From Anomaloglossus baeobatrachus (lineage: Eukaryota; Chordata; Amphibia; Anura; Aromobatidae), in the NCBI RefSeq assembly GCF_048569485.1, contig NC_134353.1, positions 422,092,243-422,156,242 of the forward strand: DNA of 64,000 nt, given 5' to 3'. Made by a program: the position numbers and the translations under genes. Within the stretch, counting starts at the first letter, position 1; every line of letters starts with the position of its first letter. The notes beneath the pieces are model-generated. The model was given only the letters and a program-made list of their open reading frames with translations, did not search any database and was not told where the DNA came from. Shown here one piece after another: positions 32,421 through 44,100 of this stretch.

Positions 32421-34337
32421 ATCCATATATACGTGTCAACTCAATAACACAGCAGGAAGGATTACAACAAAAAATGTGACTACTAAAAATCATCTTTACA
32501 CAGAACAGGAAGTATAAAAAAAAAAAAATAATATCCTTGACCAGATTGACGAGTAGAGGATCTAAGGATTTTTTTAAAAAATATGTATAGTGACATGAAT
32601 TAAAATAACCAACAATTCTTTAAAGCACGTTTTTATGTTAAAAATATTTTAACAATAGGTCTTTATCTGATAGCACATTTTCTTTGAGGAAAAGGTGAAA
32701 AATTATGCACTCCATATCAAGGTTTTAAAATTTATACATATTAGTCTTTATAAAAACTCATATCAACAATACCCCAGACAGACAGAGTAGGTTTACAGAC
32801 CATCATACACATTATGTATGTAGGAATATAAAGAAATGTTTGATTAGGCATTTTTTTAACCAACAAAATAGATTACAATAAACACCTAAAAAATACTCAT
32901 ATACAGTACGTTATTTATAAAAAAAAAAACATTTATGTTCATTTCAATTCATAGAAGCGTAGTGGCCAAAAAAAATAAAATAAAAGCAAAAATTAAAAAA
33001 TATCTAAAGCATAAACAACAACAACAAAAAAAAAAAAAAAAAAAAGTTCAGATACAAGCTCCAAAGTACAATTTCTGCATTTCAAGGGTAGTTTACAACA
33101 TAAACAAGGATAATTCATATAGTGTTGGCTCCTCAGCTTCTTGGGAATTGTGTTTTAACTGCAAGGGTTTAGTCTTCAAATATGGGAAAAACAAAAAAAA
33201 AAAAAACAAAAAAAAAACAACAAAACAATAGTTAAAATTAGAATAAGCAATTTATGAATATAACATATGTAGTTTTGTTTTATAACCTTTATTCCAAACA
33301 AGTTGGGATGCTTTGTACACATTAAGACACCAATCATTTGGAAATTTTTTCAGTTCCCATGATGCATTTTTCATGCTGCATAAACATAAAACAAAAAAAC
33401 AAAAAAAAACAAAACAAAGACAAAAAACTCAATCTTATACTTCCAGCTAAGTTGAGGGAATTTCTAGAAATGTCATGCCCACTGTATTCTACCCCCCTTC
33501 CCCCCGCCCATGCTGCATAAGCTGACCTGCTATGCGTGTTTGAGTTTCCAATGCAGATTTTCTCAATAGAATTGGACTAAATATGGAAAACTTTCAGGAA
33601 AAAAAAACAAAAAACAAAAAAAAAACAAAAAAACAAAAAAAAAAAAACCACCCATGCATAAAATACACTAAAGATGCATTTAATCCGCACATCACTGTAT
33701 CAAAGTTTTGAAAGCGACAATACCAAAAAGTATCAAGAACAAAAGCAACTGTTATAAAACATGACAAGCCAAAAAGAAAAAAAACGCAGTGTAAAACAAA
33801 AAACAACCCAAACAGAAGTAATCTCATTTATATAATAGATGCAATAAAAATCTGCAACATAAAAAAATAAAATAGAAAAAGGAGAGGGACCATCCAGCTT
33901 GTTATCAGTGCACACTAAAAGCATGTAACTCTGATGGTATAGGGTGGTATTAGTGCCTATGGCATGGGCAGCTTACACATCTTGGAAGGAACATTCAGTT
34001 TGGTGCATTATATAGAGTGTTAGAATATATGCACCCATCCAGACAATGTATATTTCACCAAGTCAATGCTAAACCACATACTGCAACCATCACAACAGAA
34101 GACTTTTCTAAACGAGCAAGTCATTTTCAATTCCATTTGAAAAAAAAAAAACTAAAAAAAAAAACTTTCAAATTTCTAATGTGTTCTATGTCCTGTTGGG
34201 ATTATAATATGGCTACAAGAAATAGCATTTTTGTTTTCTGTACTGTATTTTACAGTGTTAATATCAGGACATTCCAAAGGTACAACCTTAATTCCCAAAA
34301 ACGTTGTGACAAATACAGGATTTCATAACCTGAAGTA
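31601..34337. other. Long A/T-rich region, no gene recognised
   Basis: Many A runs on the plus strand (for example 33027-33045, 33190-33215, 33600-33650) and few repeat signatures. A TTTATT at about 33289 would read AATAAA on the minus strand. It could be intron, intergenic sequence or a long 3' UTR on the minus strand. I see no open frame with a recognisable domain. Confidence 0.4.
32350..32417. repeat. Compound (TA)n(CA)n microsatellite
   Basis: About 32 bp of TA repeat passes through a short TC junction into about 36 bp of CA repeat. Confidence 0.95.
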
Positions 34338-34341
34338 TTAA

Positions 34342-35263
34342 AAGGGAACCAATCATCAGGATTTTCCTATATAACCTAAAGCCAGTGCTATACTGGCACT
34401 ATCAGGCTGATTATCTACATACCTGGAGTGGTCAGCTCAGATGTTTAGGTTTTGAAATATAAAACTTTTTATAAAAGGAGCTTGTTGAGTGACAGCAGCA
34501 AAGGAACAGATCATATATTCATAGTTATCCCCTCCCTCTGTTAGAATTAGCATAAGTGTTATACAAATTAATCACTTTGTCTGTTGCAGAAGTTGTGAGG
34601 ATATACCCATGTGACCAGAAGGGGCAGGGCCTCAGCCAACAAAGCTGATACCAGGTCACATGGGTGTGACCTCACACAGGTCCTTCTACGGACAAAGTGA
34701 ATAGTTTGTATAATGCTTATGCAAATTCTAACAGGGGGAGGGGATAACTCTGAATATATTTGCTTCATTGCGACTGCCACTCAACAAGCAGCTAATTTTA
34801 TAAACTTTACTGTTTTGGATTTCAAAACCTATACATCCGAGCTGACAGGGTGTCAGTCCTGTGCGTTCAGTGCACTTTAATAGTGCTGGGCAGCCCATCT
34901 GATCTAATAGAAGGGCGTGATCAATAGGCTGTGAACCGGACACTGTGCATTGCACATATCTGTGTGACTGGTGCCTTATGTAAAACCCTATTACTGTGCG
35001 TGTTCAATACCGGCAGCCACCCCCTCCATGATTTGGTAGGTTGAGAGTGGCTGTTTCATCGGTATTCCGCACCTGTGTTACCTCTACCTCTATCATGGTG
35101 TGCCGGCTGCATCCTGCGAGTGCTATTGCCATTTTGACCTGAGTTGGCTGGTGGCTTTTTTCTGGTGAGTTTTTCCACTACAGGTATGTATAGAATCTGC
35201 CTTATAGCCAGTGCTATACTGGCACTTTAGGTTATATACGAAAATCCTGGTGATCGGTTCCCT
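34342..35263. mobile_element. TTAA-target MITE, CCAGTGCTATACTGGCAC family
   Basis: TTAA flanks at 34338-34341 and 35264-35267. Ends are AGGGAACCAATCATCAGGA and a close complement, continuing inward through TATATAACCTAAAGCCAGTG and its complement (about 60 bp of TIR). A further inner inverted pair (CCCTCTGTTAGAATTAGCAT near 34533 and its complement near 34718) makes most of the left half a foldback. Confidence 0.8.
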
Positions 35264-35321
35264 TTAATAAAAAAGGCCCATGCAGATTCCTGTAATATAA
35301 CGACATCTGCATTAGGCCTAA

Positions 35322-35903
35322 AGGTGGTGTCACACACAGCGACGACGACAACGACGTCGCTGTGTGTGACATCCAGCAACGAGCTGGCCCCTGCTGTGAG
35401 GTCGTTGCTGAATGTCCTGCTGCATTTGTTCGTCGTCACTCTCCCGCTGTGAAGCACACATCGCTGTGTGTGACAGCGAGAGAGCGACGAAATGAAGCGA
35501 GCAGGGAGCAGGAGCCGGCGTCTGGCAGCTGCGGAAAGCTGTAACCACTGTAAACATCGGGTAACCAAGGGAAGACCTTTCCCTGGTTACCACATATTTA
35601 CCTTCGTTACCAGCCTCCGCCGCTCTTGCTGCTAGTGCCGGCTCCTGCTCTGTGCACATGTAGCTGCAGTACACATGGGGTTAATTAACCCGATGTGTAC
35701 TGTAGCTAGGAGAGCAAGGAACCAGCGCTAAGCAGTGTGCGCGGCTCCCTGCACATGTAGCGACGTTATGATCGCTGCTGCGTCGCTGTGTTTGACAGCT
35801 AAGCAGCGATCATAACAGCGACTTACAAGGTCGCTGTTACGTCACAGAAAATGGTGACGTAACAGCGATGTCGTGGTCGCTGTCGCTATGTGTGAACCCA
35901 GCT
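35322..35903. mobile_element. Harbinger-like MITE
   Basis: Flanked by TAA (35319-35321) and TTA (35904-35906). The ends share CACA(C/T)A(C/G)CGAC-type inverted repeats. The interior repeats AGCGACG/CGTCGCT and has inverted GGTAACCAAGG/CCTGGTTACC segments as in 15115-15767. Confidence 0.6.
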
Positions 35904-35906
35904 TTA

Positions 35907-36739
35907 GCTGAGGGAAAGAGGTTAATGCTCTTTGTACTTTTGCAGATACAAGACTGTCAGCAAACATGCCCTGAGGAAAAGAAATCCAGGAACAATAAGA
36001 ACACACATTTATGGCAAAATCCTTGTTAGCTGGACACAGTTTGCGTATTTATAGCCTGGATAGGCTATTAATATGAGCAAGCCTACTGCTTTAAAGCTCC
36101 ATGTACTATTAAAATAATGCATATCATGAGAACCTCAAACCAAATTGCTTGCATCTACCAGTAACTAATTTTAGCAGAAGGGCAACAGGAGCGCCAGTCA
36201 ATACAGCACCAAGAAATTGAAAATATCAAAAAAACAAAATATCCGTTCAACATTAGAGATGAGCAGACTTGTGGAAGTTCAGTTCAGCAGGGTCAGCTTG
36301 ACTTTAGATAAAGTTCGGTTCTGGAGCTGGACTTGACCTGAACCCCAATGGAAGTCAATAATTGGGCATTTTGGGTCTCCACCCACATGCAGCCAGCCAT
36401 AAACAGAACACTTCCAGGGAGTTTTTTTTTTTTGCACACAATACTCCCAATCACGCTGTTACCCCCAGTACAAGCCATTCAAACACTGCAATCGGCTCGC
36501 ACTGGGCTGAGCACAGCGAAGCTCGCATGAGTGAGGAGTGGCATTTATACGTAAAGCACCTGAACTCTCTTTTTTTGTAAAATCTGCGTTCGATACATCA
36601 CCATGTAAACCTAAGATTCAGTGTACTACCGGCTAATTCATGACGAGCCATTTACCTTAAAACAAAAATCTTATCCAGTCTCTGACACTGGTAATATTTG
36701 TAGTGATGCGTATGCCACTTTTAGGACGAGCCTAATACA
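35907..36739. other. Unassigned sequence
   Basis: No gene, RNA or paired repeat ends are seen. A T10 run lies near 36421. Confidence 0.45.
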
Positions 36740-36743
36740 TTAA

Positions 36744-37971
36744 CCCCTTCACGACCCTTGACGGATCTATCAGTCATGGATCGTGTGAGGTTAATCCCCG
36801 CCCTCTGCCGTAGGCAGGTCGTGGCGATCCGTGCACATATCAGCTGTTTTCAACAGCTGACATGTGTGCCTGCATGTTACGAGTGGAATCGCTTCCACTC
36901 GCAACATTTAACCCCTTACATCTCGCTGCCAAAGTCTGGCAGTGACATGTATATGTGCGCGACCATGATTTTCACTTACCGCCGCCACCACCGGAAGTCA
37001 CGTGCATGATCACGTGACTTTCGGTGGTTGCCATGGTAGCACAGGGTCATGTGATGATGCCTGTAGCCATCATGAGTCACTTTCGGTTTCACTCGGCCCG
37101 GAGTGAAATCAGGAAGTGATCATATCTGCTGTTTACAGCTGTGTAGCTGTGATCAGCAGATAGGGCAGAGCGATCGCATTGCTGATCGCTATAGCCCCCC
37201 AGTGGACTAGTAAAAGTAAACAAAAAAAAACCCACACCTGAAAGTTCAAATCACCCCCCTTTCACCCCATTGAAAATTAAAGGGTTAAAAAAAATAAAAA
37301 TAAATATACACATATTTGGTATCGCCACGTTCAGAAATATAAAATCAATTAATCTGATTGGTAAACTGCGTAGCGGCAAAAAAATTTCAAATGCAAAAAT
37401 TAAGTTTTTTGGTTGCAGCAAGTTTTACGCAAAATCACAATCAATAACAGGCGATCAAAACGTAGCATCTGCGCAAAAATGGTACTAGTAAAAATGTCAG
37501 CTCAAGATGCAAAAAAATAAGCCACCACAGAGCCAGAGATCTCAAAAAATGAGAACGCTATGGGTTTCGGAAAATGGCGCAAAACGTACGCCACTTTTAT
37601 TGGACAAGCTTGTGAATTTTTTTAACCCCTTAGATACAAGTAAACCTAACATTTTTGGCGTCTACAAACTCGCACCGACCTCAGGCATCACACCCACACA
37701 TCAGTTTTACCATATAGTGAATAAAACATCCCAAAAACTATTGTGCGATCACACTTTTTTTTTGTAGTTTTTTCACACTTTGAATTTTTTTGCTGTTTTC
37801 CAGTACACTATATGGTAAAACCTATGGTTTCATTTAAAAGTACAACTCGTCCTGCAAAAAACAAGCCCTCATATGGCAAGATTGACAGAAAAATAAAAAA
37901 AAAAAGTTATGGCTCTCGGAATAAGGGGAGCAAAAAAACAAAAACGGAAAGCGCCTCGGGGCTGAAGGGGT
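36744..37971. mobile_element. TTAA-flanked non-autonomous element (CCCCTTCACGACC family)
   Basis: TTAA at 36740-36743 and 37972-37975. The left end CCCCTTCACGACC is loosely complementary to the right end GGGGCTGAAGGGG. The interior has AGCTGTTTTCAACAGCT and a CAGTACACTATATGGTAAAAC segment inverted with TTTTACCATATAGTG near 37706. No transposase. A related left end lies at 46468. Confidence 0.6.
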
Positions 37972-37975
37972 TTAA

Positions 37976-38388
37976 GAAGAGCTAGAACGAGATAGAGAGA
38001 TTATATAGAGAGACAATATAAAATATATATATTTTATGTAAGCGCCTCTGATAACATGCCATCTCATCATGACTAGTGTGAACAAGCAATCTCTGAGGTA
38101 TTTCAACAATGACCCCAATTTAAGAGAGAAAAATAAAATAAAATTGAAGTGCAAACTGGACTAAGATCAGTTTTCTATGAACTGCTACTCCATAGCTAGC
38201 TAATGGAAATTGGTGTGCCAGTGAAATGCTGTTCTTCCAGTTTTAGTAAAAGCATTGCATGTCATGCTATTTTTTTCAACCAAAAGAAATTGAAACTGCT
38301 AGAGCTTCTGAATGGTAGTGTGAACAGTGACAAAGTGAACTGGAACATGTTAAAACGGCGGTGTAACCTAAAGATTTAAACACACACG
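37976..38388. other. Unassigned sequence
   Basis: No gene is identified between the TTAA element and the Tc1 copy. Confidence 0.45.
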
Positions 38389-39949
38389 GTCAAAATTGTT
38401 GGTACCCCTCGTTTAAAGAAAGAAAAACCCTCAATGGTCACAGAAACATGAATCTGACAAAGGTAATAAATGAATAAAAAAAAAAAAAAAATCTATGAAA
38501 ATGAACAAACGAAAGCCAGCCATTGCTTTTTTGCTCCCACAGAATTTTTAGAACTAGGCCTGGACAGAAATGATTGTTCCTTCATTCCTTCCTTAACTGA
38601 ATATTTTGTTGCACAACCTTTTGAGGCAATCACTGCAATCAAATGATTCCTGTAACGGTCAATGAGACTTCTGCACCTCTCAACAGGTATTTTGGCCTGC
38701 TCCAGTTGTCTTGTGTTTCAAGGTTGCCTTTTCCAGACGGCATGTTTTAGCTCTTTCCAAAGATGCTCAATCGGATTTAGGTCAGGGCTCCATTCTTGCG
38801 TGTTTTTAGCTGTGTATTTCAGGTCTTTATCCTGTGCAAGACCCCTGACCTGCGACTGAGACCAAGCTTTCTGACATTGGGCAGCACATTTCTCTCTAGA
38901 ATCCCTTGATAGTCTTGAGATTTTATTGTACCCTGCACAGATTAAAGACACCCTGTGCCAGATGCAGCAAAAAAGCCCCAGAACATAACAGAGCCTCTTC
39001 CATGTTTTACAGTAGAAACAACAGTGTTCTTTTCTTGATATGCTTCATTCTTTCCATCTGTGAACATAGAGCTAATGCGCCTTGCCAAAAAGTTCTATTT
39101 TTGTCTCATCTGTCCATAGGGCATTCTCCAACAAGCTTTGTGGCTTGTCAACATGTAGTTTGGCAAATTCCAGTCTGGCTTTTTTATGAATGTTTTTTTT
39201 TTTTTCAACAATATTGTCCTCCTTGGTTGTCTCCCATGAAGTCCACTTTGGCTCAAACAAGGACGGATGGTGCGATTTGACAAAGATGTTCCTTGAGATT
39301 GAAGTTCACCTTTAATCTCTTTAGAAATTTTTCTGGGCTCTTTTGTTGCAATTCGTATTATCTGTCTCGTTGAATTGTCATCAATTTTCCTCCTGCGGCC
39401 ACGTCCAGGGAGGTTGGCTACAGTCCCATGGATCTTAAATGTTTGAATAATATGTGCAACTGTAGTCACAGGAACATCAAGCTGCTTGGAAAAGGTCTTT
39501 TAACCTTTACCTTTAAAATGCTTGTCTATAATTTTTTTTCTAATCTCTGAGACAACTCTTTCCTTTGCTTCCTCTGGTCCATGTTGAGTGTGGTACACAC
39601 CATGTCACCAAACAGCACAGTGAGTATATGTAGCCCTATATACAGGCCTACTGACTGATTACAAGATTGTAGACACCCGTGATGCTAATAGACACACCAC
39701 ATGTCCTTTTTGTCACATTTTCAGGGGTACCATAATTCTATAATTTCTGCCCAGGTCCTATATCATGAGTTTTATTAAAAAAAAACAACACATTCTGTGT
39801 AAGCATGGTTGAAAAGCAATGTCTGACTTTCATTTTGATAGATTTTTTTTATTCATTATTACTTTTGTCAGATTCAAGTTATTTCTGTGACCATTGTGGT
39901 CATTCTTTCATTAAACGAGGGGTACCAACAATTTTGACTACGTGCATAC
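38389..39949 (-). mobile_element. Tc1-like DNA transposon, decayed
   Basis: TIRs near GGTCAAAATTGTTGGTACCCCTCGTTTAA at the left match the complement at the right (AAACGAGGGGTACCAACAATTTTGAC). The minus strand carries transposase blocks: helix-turn-helix with GRGRRRKIDDNSTRQI and SLSNRTIRPCL...GLHGR (39095-39469), LWTDETKIELFGK (39072-39260) and [15 protein letters not shown], which includes the third catalytic position (38718-38951). The blocks fall in different frames with stops between, so it is inactive. It differs from the Tc1 at 15960 in ends and sequence. Confidence 0.9.
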
Positions 39950-39974
39950 ATTTTGGTGGCTATTATTACATTAC

Positions 39975-40411
39975 AAGGGGTTGTCCACTCCTTAGACAAT
40001 CCCACAATCCCTTCTTAATCACCACGATCCCTCCCCCCGGAGTAAAATAGTGAACACTTATACTCCTCTTCGGTGCTAGCCCATTCCAGCAAGGTCGGCA
40101 AGGACTCTCCCAGGGTTCACGTGACATTATGTCACGTGATCCCTATGTCCAATCTGCGGTCACTTCATTCGTATTTAAACTGTAAGTGACATCTGAAGGA
40201 AGTGCGAGCAGCCGCAGTTCTCACTTCCTCCAGATGTCAGTTACATCTGAAGAACGGGACAGTGAAGTGACCACTGATTGCCATGCGATTCCCCATGGCC
40301 AATGTCACATAAGCCATTGGAGAGTACGTGCAGACAACAAATTTTGGGTGTTATTTTACTTGGGGGAAACCTTGATTAAGAAGGGGGTTCTTTGAGTAGT
40401 TGACAAACCCT
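39975..40411. mobile_element. MITE with AAGGGGTTGTCCAC ends
   Basis: Left AAGGGGTTGTCCACTCC and right GTAGTTGACAAACCC are complementary at most positions. The centre is a palindrome (AGTGACATCTGAAGGAAGTG and its complement). The right edge abuts TTAA 40412-40415; the left target is not clear. Confidence 0.55.
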
Positions 40412-40415
40412 TTAA

Positions 40416-41021
40416 AAAAAGGGAATCAGTCACACTTTTGAGTTTGTTTTTTTTTTTTCAGTCATTAATATGGGCATACAGATGGCATAGCGGTGGAATT
40501 AGCCATACTTGTATGCCTCCTGGATGATGGGTCGTTTGGCAAAGATCTTGGGTTATATACTCCGGGCTATGGGGCATGCACTATCCAGAAGATAAGCCTG
40601 CCTCCAGTCTTCATTATACAGAATTCCTCTATCCCTTCTCTTCAGAGTCCCTGTGACGTCAGGTGCTCGTCTGGAAATCCCATGCATGTGCATTCTGCCT
40701 GCCATCTCTTCTCTGCACTGTAGCAGCAGTGACTCCCCAGCGATTGCGCACACCAAAATTGAAGCCTGTGCCTACAGAAGGGAGAAACAGTGCAGGGACA
40801 CTGACAAGCAAAGACGAAAGAATTGTTTATAATGAAGGCCTTAAGCCGGATTATCTTCCAGAAAGCATGCGCCCCATAGCCCAGAAGATAGAAAAGAGCA
40901 TCTTTGTCAAATAACCCATCATCCAAGAGGAATACAAGTATGGCTAATTTTACCTCTATGCCACCTGTATGCCCATATTAATAACAAAAAAAAAAATGCA
41001 AAAAAGGGTGACAGATTCCCT
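40416..41021. mobile_element. TTAA-target foldback MITE beside the HDGFL2 stop
   Basis: TTAA at 40412-40415 and 41022-41025. The ends AAAGGGAATCAGTCAC and GTGACAGATTCCC are complementary, and the interior is a long palindrome (ATGGCATAGCGGTGGAATTAGCCATACTTGTAT paired with the segment near 40935). The TIR resembles that of 5786-6754. Confidence 0.7.
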
Positions 41022-41056
41022 TTAAAATCCAAGTATGTACTGTATATCGGAATATA

Positions 41057-41163
41057 CTAACTGCATTCATCCACAGTAGCGTTCTGTACAGGCATGAGAT
41101 CCGGGTGGTCATCTTTCCTGTCCTCGCTCTCGAGAGACACAGAATCTCCATTTAATGGAAGAG
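41057..41163 (-). CDS. HDGFL2: HDGFL2 terminal coding exon
   Basis: 107 nt of coding sequence. A long pyrimidine tract ending CCTCTCAG precedes 41163. The frame set by the upstream exon gives [19 protein letters not shown] and then [16 protein letters not shown] before TAG (41059-41057). It resembles the acidic LSAPVNGE tail of HDGFL2. The 3' UTR continues to lower coordinates; its end is not identified, and a MITE begins 32 bp past the stop. Confidence 0.75.
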
Positions 41164-44100
41164 CTGAGAGGAATAAAAGGGAAGGGAAACAAACAAAAAA
41201 ACAAAAACACATTGTTAGACGTAGAACTTATCGAAATTTGTACAGTTATACACATAAACCACCCTTTATTATTACAAGGGGATATTGGACTGTATTTACA
41301 ATTTAGAAATACATATACACAATATATACAGTATATGTGCATTGTATATTCCATAACAGAGGTTGCCCTAAATATTTTGTCCTGAGAATAGCATCCTTTC
41401 TGTGCCAGGTCTGCAGAAAGACAATATGATAATTAGAAAATTAGGCCCCGTCTCATAATCCAGTCTTAAAACAAAATGGAACACAGTGGATTACCCTAGA
41501 ATGCCCGGCAGGATTTCTACAGGACAGTTTCTGGGATCTTCTGCATGACACGGAGATTAAAAAAGGTTAAGCTATTAAAAAACAGAAGTTTGTCAAGTTG
41601 AGTCACTACCAACGTAATTTGGTAGTTTTGCCATATACATGGCAGGAATAAATACTCAAATAATTTGCCCAAGGCTGTTTAAAGGGTTTTGTAGCAAGTT
41701 ACAGCCCATCATCAATGGGATAATTTATAGATTGTTGGAAGTTAGGCCACAGGAGACTGAGTGCTCGATTTCTGCTACACTCACAAGGGGCTCATCACAA
41801 CCCCATTCTCAGGATCACATGGCTTTGCAGCTGTTTGACTTGATCCTTCAGTGATCAAAAAGGTATCCAATTGAAAAGGAAGTAACTTGGTACAAACTCC
41901 TTAATATAAAAACACCTAATTTAAAGCAATAAGTCATTGCCTGATGGTATTTACCTGTAAAGATTTACGAATAACAAATAGTAAAAGAAAAAAAAAATAC
42001 TCCGACCCCAGGCCATTTAAAAAGGCAGCCATCATCATAGAAATACCTATTGCTGAAATTGGGTTGTGTGAATCTTAAACACATCCCAAACTGAATTAAA
42101 ATAGAAATTTTGTATTTTCACACTGGCCACTAGGGCTTTTCTTTTTTTGTAACAGATTTCCAGGTTCACACATGTACATAAGCTACAATGACCAGACGAC
42201 GATCCAATCTTTTGTAATGAAGCCACTAAATGAGGGTGTGGCAAGGCCACCATGAAGGGAGGATGATAAGGGTCAGCTTTGACATCACCTATAGTCTCAG
42301 AGGGGAACTGAGGGAATCCTACCTCTGATAATGAGCCTACTGAAAACTCCTCATCCTCCTAAAACTACATTTTTCCTCATAAAAGGAAAGATGAGCAAAA
42401 AAAAAAAAAAAAATCCAAAGTGGCCAGTGTGAAGATTAGCAATTTTGTTTTTCTAATAAAGATAGTGATATGGAAAACAAATACACAAAACCTGATTTAA
42501 AAATGGATAACTTTCCTCTAAAGTAGCTCTGCACATCATGTGGCCTGCCGGAGGATTCGCTGTGGCAGTGTGGGGGATATTTTGTTCAGGGAGCACAGTG
42601 AGGGGCAATTATTTATTCCGGGGTGCAGCATGGGAGATATATTTATGGGCTGTATAAGGATGATTTTAATTTTTAAGGACACCCTGTTAGGATGTGCTGC
42701 TGAAGACTGAGCAGAGGGAAGTCTGCAGAGATCAGCTCTGGGCATGAAATCTCATCATGAAGTCTGTACTACGAGGAGACAAAGGGACGGAAACTTTAGA
42801 GATGTCCTCATATATAGAAAGCTACCTGGATGTAAATGATTATCTGTGATACTAACTACAGCTCATTAGTACTGTGGTTCCTGTACGGTACGCAGTCTGA
42901 TAATGGCTGGTAACAGCAACTCCCAGAAACTTATTACTGCTGTTAAGGACATACTGGGAATTGTAGGTTCTAGCAATACATGTATGGGTTGGACATGACC
43001 TCACATTTAAATCATTGCACTATGCTTAAATACATATCAACAAATTCCTATATTTTCTCCACCATAATATTTGTGATACCTTAACTCAGAAGAATATATA
43101 AATCAAAAACAAACAGAAATCCAGGAGGCTCCTGATGAAAAAGTTTTCTTGAAACGTACGTCGAGGTGTTTAGGTGGGTTTTTCTGACCTGGTGTTATGC
43201 GAGTATTGCACGGATGATCTATACATGAGTAAATAGAGCCTCTGTTTGTAGGATGTTGGAAATGGGTGCCATATGAGTGGACATTTAGGCGGGCTTTGCA
43301 CGTTGAGACATCGCAAGCCGATGCTGCGATGTCGCACGCGATAGTCCCCGCCCCCGTCGCAGGTACAATATCTTGTGATAGCTGGCGTAGCGAACATTAT
43401 CGCTACGCCAGCTTCACGTGCACTCACCTGCCCTGCGACCGTCGCCCTAAGGGGGCGGGTCGTGCGGAGTCATAGCGACGTCACACGGCAGGCGGCCAAT
43501 AGCGGCGGAGGGGTGGAGATGAGCAGGATTTAAACATCCCGCCCACCTCCTTCCTTCTCATTGCAGCCGGGAGGCAGGTAGGAGATGTTCCTCGCTCCTG
43601 CGGCTTTACACACAGCGATGTGTGCTGCCGCAGGAACGAGGAACTACATCGCACCTGTCTCTGCACCGGCATTATGGAAATGTCAGAGAATACACCGATG
43701 ATACGATAACGACGCTTTTACGCTCGTTAATCGTATCACCTAGGATTTACACACTACGATGTCGAAAGTGACGCCGGATGCGAGTCTTTCGATTTGACCC
43801 CACCGACATCGCACGTGCGATGTTGCAACGTGCAAAGCCGCCCTTATAAATCTGTCTATTATGACTGAGACTATCAACTATTTTTCATCTGTAAGATATT
43901 CACTCATAGTCACTATATATCAATCGACTGCGTCTTTTATAAAATTTATAGTAAACAACATGTATTTGAATATTTATTCCTTCATGTATTATTGCTAGAA
44001 TAGTTCTAAAGAAATGAAGGGAATTTTGTTTACTTACCGTAAATTCCTTTTCTTCTAGCTCCTAATGGGAGACCCAGACAATTGGGTGTATAGCTTCTGC

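Noticed and set aside
34950-35110. Possible RNA gene in the CAGCCACCCCC region
   Set aside because: It lies inside a TTAA MITE and shows no tRNA or snRNA promoter boxes or fold that I could confirm.
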